DNA of 64,000 bases from an uncultured Ruminococcus sp. (GTDB taxonomy: Bacteria; Bacillota; Clostridia; Oscillospirales; Ruminococcaceae), in contig CAKSMF010000003.1 of the NCBI GenBank assembly GCA_934474025.1, forward strand, positions 124,001 to 188,000. Direction: 5' to 3'. The notes under the pieces were generated by a model. That model was not told the origin of the DNA and ran no database searches. It worked only from the letters and a program-made list of their open reading frames with translations. The translations under genes were made by a program, and so were the position numbers. Numbering within the stretch: the stretch's first letter is position 1; each line of letters opens with the position of its first letter. Below, piece after piece: positions 16,903 to 24,730 of this stretch.

Positions 16903-18420
16903 ATGGCTGATACAACCGTTTTAAGAACAACTAAAATCGGTAACGGATTTGTTAAAGAAGATGTTATGCAATATCTTGATGAATTGAATACCAAAATCGG
17001 TGACCTTGTTCAAGAAAACGAAAACCTTAAAAAAGCCGGTCAGAAATTCGGTGATGAGGACGAAATAAGAAAATATCAAAATCAGATTGAGAATTTACAA
17101 GAAAAACTTAATAATTCTAATAATCTTCTTAGAGCAAAAAATAAAGAACTTGAAGCTGCTAAGGCTACTATTGCACAGTTGCAGGCAGGTAAACCTCTTC
17201 CGGCAGGTGCTTTACAGGCTACAGATAATGCTCAGCTTGAATCTGCTAAAAAGGAAATTGAAAGCCTTAAAAATCAGCTTAAAGCTGTACAATCAGCTTC
17301 TAAAACTGTTGCTCAGCCGGTTGCTAATAATGATGCTGAACTTGCTAAAGTTAAGCAGGAGTTGGCTAAAATGTCTGCTGAACTTACAGCCCGTGCTAAA
17401 GCTCTTGAAGAAAAAACTCGTGAGTCTGCATCTAAGGACGCAAAAATTGCACAGATTACCAAGGAAAATGCTGCAATAATTGCTAAGAAAGATGAAGAAA
17501 TCGCCAAGAAAAACGTTGAACTTGCAAACAAGGATATTGAAATCAAGAATGCAAGTGAAAAAGCAAATAATCCGGCACTTCTTGCAAGCGATATGCTGAT
17601 TGGTGCTCAGAAACTCGCTGACCAGACAAAAGCAGATGCTAAAGCAGAAGCTGAAAAGGTTATCTCAAAGGCTAAGGAAGAAGCTGAAAAAGTTGTCGGT
17701 GATGCTAAGGCAGAAGCTGAAAAAACTATTTCCGCAGCTAATACAACCGCTGAATCCTGCATAAATGACGCTAACATAAAGGCTAAAACTACAATTGATG
17801 ACGCTAACAAACACGCTGATACAGTTAATGAAATGTCTGCTACTGTCCGCACAATGCTCATAAATGAAATTGAAAGCATAAGCTCAAAATTCAACGATAT
17901 AAGCACACGTATTACAGAAGCTAAAAATATTGTCAGCGAAACTCGTAAGTCAGTTGATAAGAATACTTCAAGCGAAATAAAGAAAATGCAGGCTCCAAAG
18001 GTTAATATGGCTGATGTGAAAAACAATGCTGAAAAAGTTAAAGAACCTTTTCCGGTAAAGAAAACTCCGGAAAAACCTGTTGAAAAAAATCCTGCAAAAC
18101 CGGCTGAACCAAAGCTTTCAAATATAAATCCAGTAAAACCAGTTGAAAAAAATCAGAATAATTCCGTAAAACCTACAAATAATATAAAACCGGAATCCGT
18201 TCAGACTCCAAATCAGGCTAAATCACAGCCTAAAAAACCTGTTATGAGTGGTATGGACGATATTATGAAAGAATTTTCAATAAAGCCACAGGCAGAAAAG
18301 TCCGCCCAGCCACAGTCACAGCCTAAGCCTCCTACAAAAAAGCCTATTATGAACATGGGCAATGATATGGCAGATATTCTCAAGGCTATTGAGGCAGACC
18401 CTTCTAATATGGGTGAGTAA
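16903..18420 (+). CDS. Large DivIVA-like coiled-coil protein
   Basis: 505 residues. The start is at 16903 because TGGAG (16889-16893) is correctly placed for it. The in-frame ATG at 16888 lies within that site. The N-terminus (TTKIGNGFVKEDVMQYLDEL, then a heptad helix) matches the membrane-curvature-sensing DivIVA domain. Long Ala/Lys/Glu coiled coils run from about 45 to 330 with repeated KAEAEK blocks, followed by a Pro/Lys-rich disordered tail. The tail carries two similar short segments, MDDIMKEF and MADILKAI, that recall the FtsZ C-terminal peptide. DivIVA proteins mark poles and septa and organise division or wall growth. Position after ftsZ supports this. The length is two to three times that of B. 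subtilis DivIVA. Confidence 0.8.
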   Translation: MADTTVLRTTKIGNGFVKEDVMQYLDELNTKIGDLVQENENLKKAGQKFGDEDEIRKYQNQIENLQEKLNNSNNLLRAKNKELEAAKATIAQLQAGKPLPAGALQATDNAQLESAKKEIESLKNQLKAVQSASKTVAQPVANNDAELAKVKQELAKMSAELTARAKALEEKTRESASKDAKIAQITKENAAIIAKKDEEIAKKNVELANKDIEIKNASEKANNPALLASDMLIGAQKLADQTKADAKAEAEKVISKAKEEAEKVVGDAKAEAEKTISAANTTAESCINDANIKAKTTIDDANKHADTVNEMSATVRTMLINEIESISSKFNDISTRITEAKNIVSETRKSVDKNTSSEIKKMQAPKVNMADVKNNAEKVKEPFPVKKTPEKPVEKNPAKPAEPKLSNINPVKPVEKNQNNSVKPTNNIKPESVQTPNQAKSQPKKPVMSGMDDIMKEFSIKPQAEKSAQPQSQPKPPTKKPIMNMGNDMADILKAIEADPSNMGE

Positions 18421-18471
18421 TATAATTATTCTGTTGCTTTCGGGTAAAAGAATATTATATATAAGTTGCGG

Positions 18472-18477
18472 TATAAT
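18472..18477 (+). promoter_or_regulatory. Possible -10 element upstream of the zinc-ribbon gene
   Basis: TATAAT at 18472-18477 with no good -35 at 17 bases. If used, transcription would start near 18484, just ahead of the structured leader. Confidence 0.3.
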
Positions 18478-18490
18478 TTATCGTGACAAG

Positions 18491-18625
18491 GGATTTAAAT
18501 CAGGTTATCCTCATTTGACACCGTTTGTAATTCTCGGCAGTCCAGCATGAAACTAAACCTGAAAAACACCGCCGGACAACCGGAGTTTAGCTCACATTAT
18601 AGTGGGAAGTGTGTCAAATTTTTTT
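18491..18625 (+). ncRNA. Candidate structured leader RNA (branched, closed by a 9-bp stem)
   Basis: ATTTGACAC (18513-18521) pairs perfectly with GTGTCAAAT (18611-18619) and is followed directly by a T run to 18625. Inside it are CTAAAC/GTTTAG (18553-18558 with 18585-18590) enclosing CCGG-ACAA-CCGG (18572-18583), and CTCAC/GTGGG (18591-18595 with 18602-18606). A further small hairpin, GGGAT/ATCCT, lies just before (about 18490-18511). The element ends just before the GTGAGG ribosome binding site of the zinc-ribbon gene. It matches no riboswitch core I could recall. It could be a regulatory leader, a small RNA, or the 3' end of the DivIVA-like transcript. Confidence 0.4.
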
Positions 18626-18642
18626 AAGTGAGGTACTGAACC

Positions 18643-18918
18643 ATGTACGAAGACAAGACATTAGTCTGCAAAGAATGTGGAAAAGAATTCATTTTCTCAG
18701 CAGGCGAACAGGAATTTTTCGCTGAAAAAGGTTTCGTAAACGAGCCACAGAGATGCAAGCCTTGCCGTGATGCAAGAAAAAATGCTGGCAGAACTGAAAG
18801 AGTTATGTACACAGCCGTTTGTGCTTCTTGCGGTAAAGAAGCAAAAGTTCCCTTTGAACCAAAAGAGGGCAGAGCTGTTTACTGTAGCGAGTGTTTCGCT
18901 AAGATGAACGAGGCTTAA
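18643..18918 (+). CDS. Small protein with two zinc ribbons
   Basis: 91 residues with two CxxC...CxxC modules. The first is C10-x2-C13 with C36-x2-C39 (CKECGKEF ... RCKPCRDARKN), of the kind called probable zinc-ribbon domain (zf-trcl). The second is C59-x2-C62 with C81-x2-C84 (CASCGKEAKVPFEP ... YCSECF). Such proteins are widespread in Clostridia and their function is not established. Nucleic-acid or protein binding is a guess. GTGAGG lies ten bases before the ATG. A perfect terminator follows, so it is probably monocistronic. Confidence 0.75.
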   Translation: MYEDKTLVCKECGKEFIFSAGEQEFFAEKGFVNEPQRCKPCRDARKNAGRTERVMYTAVCASCGKEAKVPFEPKEGRAVYCSECFAKMNEA

Positions 18919-18926
18919 TTGCTTAC

Positions 18927-18971
18927 AAATCCGTAGTACGACAATTAAGCTGTACTACGGATTTTATTATT
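18927..18971 (+). terminator. Rho-independent terminator of the zinc-ribbon gene
   Basis: A perfect 13-bp stem (18927-18939 with 18952-18964), a 12-base loop, then a T-rich tail. Confidence 0.88.
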
Positions 18972-18991
18972 AAATGAAAGGATGTTTTATC

Positions 18992-19195
18992 ATGCAGATT
19001 ACTAAAGATACTATTATTGGTGATATCCTTGACGCAGACTTTGAGGTAGCTCCGTATTTCTTTGAAATCGGTATGCATTGTCTTGGCTGTCCTGCCTCAA
19101 GAGGTGAGTCAATCGAAGAAGCGTGTGCTGTTCACGGAACAGATGTGGACGCTCTTGTTGAAAAACTTAACGCTCATTTCGCTTCTAAAAAGTAA
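18992..19195 (+). CDS. DUF1858 redox-disulfide domain protein
   Basis: 67 residues. The start at 18992 is chosen for GAAAGGA (18976-18982). An in-frame ATG at 18974 overlaps that site. The sequence consists of one DUF1858 domain: ITKDTIIGDILD at the N-terminus and FEIGMHCLGCPAS with the CxxCP motif (C26, C29). Stand-alone forms are described as hybrid-cluster-protein-associated redox disulfide proteins, so an iron-sulfur or thiol redox role is likely but unproven. Terminators on both sides make it a single-gene unit. Confidence 0.85.
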   Translation: MQITKDTIIGDILDADFEVAPYFFEIGMHCLGCPASRGESIEEACAVHGTDVDALVEKLNAHFASKK

Positions 19196-19206
19196 TGTGA
19201 TATTGT

Positions 19207-19236
19207 GGCGTGTCCATGTGGCACGCCCATATTTTT
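19207..19236 (+). terminator. Terminator of the DUF1858 gene
   Basis: GGCGTG (19207-19212) pairs with CACGCC (19222-19227), followed by CATATTTTTT. Confidence 0.75.
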
Positions 19237-19295
19237 TATAATTGACAGAAGTTGTTAAAGAAATGTCACTTATAGTATAAAAGGTGGAAAAATTT

Positions 19296-20747
19296 ATGCT
19301 CGATAACAGATTGAAATTATGTGCTGAAATGGTTAAAGGTGATGGTATTGTTTGTGATGTGGGAACAGACCATGCTTATCTTGCTACTGAACTTATTTTA
19401 AGTGGAAAATGTGAAAAGGTTATAGCATCTGATGTAAGTGAAGGGCCTTTGAGAGCTGCACAAAAAACAGTTGAAAAAAATAAAATTGAAGATAAAGTTG
19501 ACATTGTTGAATCTGACGGTCTTGAAAATATTTCTCTTGAGGGTGTTTCAGATATAGTTATTGCCGGAATGGGTGGCGAAACTATTCTTGAAATTTTGCA
19601 TAAGTGTACCGCTCTTACAGAAAGCAAAATCAGACTTATTCTTCAGCCTATGACAAAGTCAGAAGTTCTTCGTAAGTGGCTTTATGATAGTAATTTTGCT
19701 ATTACTTCAGAAAGGATAGCAGAAGACGGCGATAAGCTTTATGTTGTAATGTGTGCAGAATGGAGCGGACAGTTTCAGAGATTGACGGAAACAGAAGCTC
19801 TTGCAGGTTTCTTTGATGAAAATGACCCCCTTGCAAAAAAATACAGAAACAATGAAGTTTCAAGACTTAAAAAAATCAGTTCAGCTCTTGAAAACGGCGG
19901 AATGTATTCAGAAGCCGTGCATTTTTCAGCACTTGCCCATAAACTCGCCAAAGGTATAGGCAAAGTTGAAATAAATGATGTTTATAATTATCTGAACAGT
20001 ATTTATCCTGTTAATGCTCAGGAAAGCTGGGATAATTCAGGATTTCTTGTTGAAAACTATGAAATGGAATGCAGTAAAGTTATGTTGACACTTGATATAA
20101 CAGTTCCGTCAATATATGAGGCAGAATGCAAAGGTGCTGAATTAATGATTTCACATCACCCTGTAATATTTAAACCATTAAAGAAGATTGACCATAAAAG
20201 TCCCGTATTCAGACTTATTTACAGTGATATTGCAGCTATATGTATGCATACTAATCTTGATATAGCTAAGGGTGGTACTAACGGAGTTATTCTGAAAAAG
20301 CTTTCAGAACATTTTGAATTTGATTCTGAACCGGAATATCTCGAAAATTGCGGTAACGGTAACAATCTTGGCTGGATTTGTGAACTTAAAGAAAATATCG
20401 AACCAGAAAAATTTGGTCAGGTATTAAAGGATATTTTTGGTTGTTCATATATCCGTATGAATCGTTTTGGCACAAGCAAGATAAAACGTTTTGCATTTTG
20501 TTCGGGTTCTGGAGGTTCTATGCTTGACCTTGCAATAAGTAAAAAATGTGATGCATTTATTACTGGAGATGTTAAGCATGATGTATGGATTGATGCAAAT
20601 AACCGTCATATTACACTGTATGATTGTGGCCATTTTCATACTGAAAATATTGTACTTGAAGAACTACGTTGTGTAATTGAAAAGGAATTCCCACAGCTTG
20701 AAGTAATTGTCGGAGAGACTTCTATTGAACCGGCTATTTATTTGTGA
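19296..20747 (+). CDS. trmK: Fusion of tRNA (adenine(22)-N(1))-methyltransferase TrmK and a Nif3/YqfO-family protein
   Basis: 483 residues from the ATG at 19296, which AAGGTGG (19281-19287) serves. A GTG at 19284 overlaps that site. Residues 1-225 are TrmK: VCDVGTDHAYLAT (SAM binding), ASDVSEGPL, AGMGGETI and LILQPM. It methylates N1 of A22 in tRNA. Residues 226-483 are a Nif3 (DUF34) dinuclear-metal domain: YLNSIYPVNAQESWDNSGF, LTLDIT, ELMISHHPVIF (286-292) and a C-terminal GHFHTEN. In Bacilli these are separate neighbouring genes (yqfN, yqfO). Here one frame continues through both with no stop or restart. The Nif3 part is the short form, without the YqfO insert. The reaction of Nif3 proteins is unsettled. 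Confidence 0.9.
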   Translation: MLDNRLKLCAEMVKGDGIVCDVGTDHAYLATELILSGKCEKVIASDVSEGPLRAAQKTVEKNKIEDKVDIVESDGLENISLEGVSDIVIAGMGGETILEILHKCTALTESKIRLILQPMTKSEVLRKWLYDSNFAITSERIAEDGDKLYVVMCAEWSGQFQRLTETEALAGFFDENDPLAKKYRNNEVSRLKKISSALENGGMYSEAVHFSALAHKLAKGIGKVEINDVYNYLNSIYPVNAQESWDNSGFLVENYEMECSKVMLTLDITVPSIYEAECKGAELMISHHPVIFKPLKKIDHKSPVFRLIYSDIAAICMHTNLDIAKGGTNGVILKKLSEHFEFDSEPEYLENCGNGNNLGWICELKENIEPEKFGQVLKDIFGCSYIRMNRFGTSKIKRFAFCSGSGGSMLDLAISKKCDAFITGDVKHDVWIDANNRHITLYDCGHFHTENIVLEELRCVIEKEFPQLEVIVGETSIEPAIYL

Positions 20748-20756
20748 GGTGAAAAA

Positions 20757-21551
20757 ATGGGTATTCTAACTTGTCCCGTATGTAACCAGAAATTGAGTAT
20801 ATTGGGAAAAGCATATACTTGTCCGCAAAATCATAGTTTTGACATAGCAAAAAGCGGTTATGTAAACTTGTTATTATCGAAACATTTTAAAAAAACTGTT
20901 CATGGCGACAACAAACTTATGGTACAGGCAAGACGGAATTTTCTTGAAAAAGGTTTTTATTTGCCGTTGCGTAATGCTGTTTGTGAAAGCATTAAAGACG
21001 GAGTTATTCTCGATGCCGGTTGCGGTGAGGGATATTATACATCAGGAGTAAGAGAATGTTTGAATAATTCTGAAATTTACGGAATAGATATTTCAAAGAC
21101 AGCTGTTGAACTTGCTTCTAAAACTCACAAAGGTATTAATTTTGCAACTGCCAGTGTATTTCATATTCCGGTTATTGATAGTTCATGCGATAGTTTGATA
21201 ACTATTTTTTCACCATATTGCGGAAATGAATTTCAACGTGTTCTGAAAAAAGGTGGTACAATGTTAATGGCTATACCTTCAGAAATGCATCTCTGGGAAC
21301 TGAAAAAATCTGTTTATGATACTCCTTATAAAAATGAAGTCAAGCCATACGAATTAGACGGATTTAATTTGTTGTCAAAAAATCATATAAATTATAGGTT
21401 TATGCTTGATAATCAGCAGGATATACAATCATTGTTTTCTATGACACCATATTATTACAGAACCGGAAAAATTCAGCAGGAACGTCTTGCACTCCTTGAC
21501 GGTCTGGAAGTAACAGCGGATTTTGAATTACTTACTTATCAAAAAAAATAG
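20757..21551 (+). CDS. rlmA: 23S rRNA (guanine-N1)-methyltransferase, RlmA family
   Basis: 264 residues. An N-terminal zinc site (C6, C9, C22, H26 in CPVC ... CPQNH) and the SFDIAKSGYVNLL signature are specific to the RlmA group. The SAM-binding motif LDAGCGEGYY is at 85-94. Gram-negative members methylate G745 and Gram-positive ones (RlmA-II/TlrB) G748 of helix 35 in 23S rRNA, near the macrolide tunnel. This protein could be either, with the Gram-positive type likelier by taxonomy. GAGGTG precedes the ATG, nine bases after the upstream gene, so they are probably cotranscribed. Confidence 0.88.
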   Translation: MGILTCPVCNQKLSILGKAYTCPQNHSFDIAKSGYVNLLLSKHFKKTVHGDNKLMVQARRNFLEKGFYLPLRNAVCESIKDGVILDAGCGEGYYTSGVRECLNNSEIYGIDISKTAVELASKTHKGINFATASVFHIPVIDSSCDSLITIFSPYCGNEFQRVLKKGGTMLMAIPSEMHLWELKKSVYDTPYKNEVKPYELDGFNLLSKNHINYRFMLDNQQDIQSLFSMTPYYYRTGKIQQERLALLDGLEVTADFELLTYQKK

Positions 21552-21566
21552 TAAAGGACTGATTTT

Positions 21567-23312
21567 ATGGCTCTTGACGGAGCGTTTCTCTTTGCAGTAA
21601 AAAATGAACTTTCTTGTCTTATTGGCGGACGTATCGAAAAAATTCATCAGCCGTCCCGTGAAGAGATTATTATTTCAATACGCACACGGCAGGGAAGTAA
21701 AAAACTTTATATTTCAGCAAATGCCGGCAGTGCGAGAGTTCATATAACACAAAAGAATGTTGATAATCCACAAACGCCACCAATGTTCTGTATGCTTTTG
21801 CGTAAACGTTTGGGCAACGGAAAACTTCTGAATATACGTCAGGACGGACTTGAAAGAATTTTATTTTTTGATTTTGAGTGTGTAAACGAATTAGGAGATG
21901 TTGTTACTATAACGCTTGCTTGCGAAATTATGGGACGCTGTTCAAACTTAATCATAATAAGCGACGGAAAAATAGTGGACAGCATTAAGCGAGTTGACAG
22001 CGAAATGTCCCGTGAAAGAATGGTTTTGCCGAACATGACCTATAGTTTGCCACCGAAAAATGACAGACTGAATTTCCTTGAGGCTGAACCACAACAGATT
22101 ATTCAAAAGCTTAGTGAAAATTCTCAGGCTGAATTATCAAAGGCACTTATCAGTGTGTTTGAAGGAATTTCACCGGTGCTTGCACGTGAATGGACTTTTT
22201 TTGCTGGACGTGGTGAATATCTTGACGGAAATGTTTCCGGTGACCAGCTTGACAGACTTCTTTTCATAATAAAACGCACTCGTGAACAACTTCTTAATAA
22301 TGAATGCTGTTTTACAGTTGCAAGTACTAAAGAAGGACTTCTTAAAGATTTTTCGTTTATAAGACTGTCACAATTCGGAAATCTTATGTATACTAAGGAA
22401 ATCTCTTCTGCATCTGAATTGCTTGATTACTTTTATTTTGAACGTGATAGTGCTATTCGTACTAAACAGCGTGCTAATGACCTTTTTAAGCTTCTTGTGA
22501 ATCTCACTGAAAGAATTTCACGCAGAATGGCAGTTCAACGTGAAGAACTTTCTGCTTGTGCGGACAGAGATTATTATAAATTATGCGGTGATTTGATTTC
22601 AGCTAATATGTATCGTATAAAAAAAGGTGACAGAATAGCAAGTGTTGAGAATTTTTATGATGAAAATTATCCCACAATTGAAATTAAACTTGATGTGAGG
22701 AAAACTCCCTCCCAGAATGCACAGTATTATTATGGAGAATACAAAAAGTCCGTCACCGCTGAACAAAAGCTTACTGAACAGATTAGCAAAGGTGAAGAAG
22801 AATTACAATATCTTGATAGCGTATTTGATTCATTGACCCGTGCGACTTCCGAAAACGATATTATACAGTTGCGTCTTGAACTTCGTGAACAGGGATATAT
22901 AAAATCCGTCAATGGAAAAGCAAAACCTCCTAAAGCTTTACCTCCCATTGAATACAGGTCAACAGATGGTTTTACGATACTTGTCGGACGCAATAACTGT
23001 CAGAATGATAAATTATCTCTTAAATTTGCTGAAAAAGGTGATATATGGTTGCATACACAAAATATAACAGGGTCACACGTTATTATAGTTACAGAGGGAG
23101 CGACTCCGCCCGATAGCACATTAGAACAGGCATCTGTTATAGCTTCTGTCAACAGTAAGGGACGTGATTCAAATCTTGTGCCAGTAGATTATTGTTTTGC
23201 AAAGTATGTTAAAAAACCGTCAGGTGCTAAACCTGGAAAAGTAATATTCACAAATTATAAGACGGTTTTTGTTAAGCCTGATACTGAACTTGAAAAAAGT
23301 CTGAGGGTATAA
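21567..23312 (+). CDS. rqcH: Ribosome quality control protein RqcH (NFACT family)
   Basis: 581 residues. RqcH binds stalled 50S-peptidyl-tRNA complexes and recruits alanyl-tRNA to add C-terminal alanine tails. NFACT-N comprises about 1-200 (GGRIEKIHQPSREEIIISIR, NPQTPPMFCMLLRK, and the acidic-Arg pair in GLERI, which is Asp-Arg in B. subtilis). A helical/coiled-coil middle (about 265-430) follows, then the NFACT-R domain (about 450-560, with GRNNCQNDKLSLKF and DIWLHTQNITGSHVII). Such proteins were earlier annotated as fibronectin-binding protein A. It sits 15 bases after rlmA. smpB, the parallel rescue pathway, lies elsewhere in this window. Confidence 0.93.
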   Translation: MALDGAFLFAVKNELSCLIGGRIEKIHQPSREEIIISIRTRQGSKKLYISANAGSARVHITQKNVDNPQTPPMFCMLLRKRLGNGKLLNIRQDGLERILFFDFECVNELGDVVTITLACEIMGRCSNLIIISDGKIVDSIKRVDSEMSRERMVLPNMTYSLPPKNDRLNFLEAEPQQIIQKLSENSQAELSKALISVFEGISPVLAREWTFFAGRGEYLDGNVSGDQLDRLLFIIKRTREQLLNNECCFTVASTKEGLLKDFSFIRLSQFGNLMYTKEISSASELLDYFYFERDSAIRTKQRANDLFKLLVNLTERISRRMAVQREELSACADRDYYKLCGDLISANMYRIKKGDRIASVENFYDENYPTIEIKLDVRKTPSQNAQYYYGEYKKSVTAEQKLTEQISKGEEELQYLDSVFDSLTRATSENDIIQLRLELREQGYIKSVNGKAKPPKALPPIEYRSTDGFTILVGRNNCQNDKLSLKFAEKGDIWLHTQNITGSHVIIVTEGATPPDSTLEQASVIASVNSKGRDSNLVPVDYCFAKYVKKPSGAKPGKVIFTNYKTVFVKPDTELEKSLRV

Positions 23313-23314
23313 TC

Positions 23315-23839
23315 ATGATTCAAAAACTTACAGAGGACTTTTTTAAACGTGACTGTCTGGAAGTCGCTCCTGAACTTGTCGGAAAAGTTCTTGTTTGCCG
23401 GTTGCCGTCAGGTGAGGAAATAAAAGAGAGGATTTCTGAAACTGAGGCTTACAGAGGTGAGGAGGACAAAGCCTGTCATGCTTCAAAGGGAAGAACAAAA
23501 CGAACTGAAATCCTTTATGGAGAAAGTGGAAAAATTTATATTTATTTGTGTTATGGTATGCATTGGCTTATGAATATAACAACCGGTGAAATAAATCAAC
23601 CTCAATGTGTTCTTTTGCGGGCAGGAGAAATACATCAAGGTCCGGCTAAACTTACAAAGTATATGCATATTGATAAACGTTTTAATAATGAAAGTATCTG
23701 CAATAATTCTGATATATGGATTGAAGATGACGGATTTATTCCGAAAGTAAAAACTGCTTCGAGAGTTGGAATAGACTATGCCGGAGATTACTGGAAAAAT
23801 ATAAAATGGCGTTTTATTTCTAACGGAGGTAGCAAATGA
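23315..23839 (+). CDS. DNA-3-methyladenine glycosylase (AAG/MPG family)
   Basis: 174 residues. It removes alkylated purines from DNA as the first step of base excision repair. RISETEAYRGEEDKACHAS contains the catalytic Glu. YGMHWLMNITT and VLLRAGEI are family signatures, and GPAKLTKYMHID matches the conserved C-terminal GPGKLT region. It is slightly short for the family (usually about 190-200). The ATG is two bases after the rqcH stop, using GAGGG inside rqcH. The next gene overlaps it by four bases, so rqcH, this gene and the AraC gene form one translationally coupled unit. Confidence 0.93.
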   Translation: MIQKLTEDFFKRDCLEVAPELVGKVLVCRLPSGEEIKERISETEAYRGEEDKACHASKGRTKRTEILYGESGKIYIYLCYGMHWLMNITTGEINQPQCVLLRAGEIHQGPAKLTKYMHIDKRFNNESICNNSDIWIEDDGFIPKVKTASRVGIDYAGDYWKNIKWRFISNGGSK

Positions 23840-24615
23840 ATATAATTTGTACAGGATATAATTCAATTTATGACAGTAATTACAGTTTTCGTAGTAAACC
23901 GGAAAAAAATATCTTTATGCTTATTCTGACAAAAAGTAAAGCTGTTTTTCGAATTAACGGAATTGAATATCATACACCGCCGGATACTTTTGTTTTGTAT
24001 GATGATACTGTTATTCGAGAATACTCCTCTGATGAAACTTTTCTTGTATGTGACTGGATATGTTTTGATAAAAACGGTGATAATGAGTTTTTTGATTCAA
24101 TTGAACTGGTTTTTAATTCTCCTGTACAATTTGCAGATACCGAATTTATAAGTAACATTATGCGTAATATAGCCTCCGAATATTATTCATCGGGGGCAAG
24201 ACGCATAAAAATGACTGACACTCTTATGAAAACGCTTTTGCTTAAAATAAGTGATTTTTCGGGATGTAATGGCGAAACACAACAAACTGTTGACCCGCAC
24301 TACAGTGCATTGATTGAATTAAGAGAAAAAGTTTATCGTAATCCGCAAATGAAATGGAATGTTGATTCAATGGCTAATGATGTTAATATGTCACGTTCTT
24401 ATTTTCAGCATATTTACCGTGAAATGTTTGGAGTATCATGTATTACTGACGTTATAAACGGAAAAATAGAAAAAGCAAAGGAAATCCTCAGCGAAACCTC
24501 TTGTACAATTTCGCAGGTGTCTGCAATGTGTGGTTATGATAATGAAGAACATTTCATGAGACAGTTTAAAAAGATTGTTGGTGTAACTCCCACAAAATAT
24601 AGACGTAAAATATAA
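23836..24615 (+). CDS. AraC-family transcription regulator
   Basis: 259 residues: an N-terminal cupin-like sensor domain (1-130, with FRINGIEYHTPPDTFVLYDDTV) and a C-terminal AraC DNA-binding domain with two helix-turn-helix motifs (about 155-257, WNVDSMANDVNMSRSYFQH and VSAMCGYDNEEHFMRQFKK, ending GVTPTKYRRK). AraC proteins with this layout often sense carbohydrates. The ligand here is unknown. It overlaps the glycosylase gene by four bases (ATGA) with GGAGG upstream. No sugar genes are adjacent, so its targets may be elsewhere. Confidence 0.9.
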   Translation: MNIICTGYNSIYDSNYSFRSKPEKNIFMLILTKSKAVFRINGIEYHTPPDTFVLYDDTVIREYSSDETFLVCDWICFDKNGDNEFFDSIELVFNSPVQFADTEFISNIMRNIASEYYSSGARRIKMTDTLMKTLLLKISDFSGCNGETQQTVDPHYSALIELREKVYRNPQMKWNVDSMANDVNMSRSYFQHIYREMFGVSCITDVINGKIEKAKEILSETSCTISQVSAMCGYDNEEHFMRQFKKIVGVTPTKYRRKI

Positions 24616-24647
24616 TGGAATTTGTAATAAAAAAAATAATTTATAAA

Positions 24648-24676
24648 TTGACTTTAAAGAATAAATTTGATATAAT
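24648..24676 (+). promoter_or_regulatory. Promoter of the tyrosine kinase operon
   Basis: TTGACT (24648-24653), 17-base spacer, TATAAT (24671-24676), extended -10 (TGA). Confidence 0.85.
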
Positions 24677-24730
24677 TATACTTGGACTGAAAAAACGTTT
24701 TTTATTATATTCTATTATATGGAGGTTTAC

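Noticed and set aside
17607..18026. 139-codon minus-strand frame opposite the DivIVA-like gene
   Set aside because: It arises from the repetitive Ala/Lys/Glu codons of the coiled coil. No start site or domain was seen.
18513..18625. Reading the 9-bp stem plus T run as a plain intrinsic terminator
   Set aside because: The loop of about 90 bases is too long for an ordinary terminator and contains further helices, so a structured leader is the better description.
19242..19281. Promoter for the TrmK-Nif3 gene from TTGACA at 19242
   Set aside because: The nearest -10-like sequences are 23 or more bases away or overlap the ribosome binding site, so the spacing does not work.
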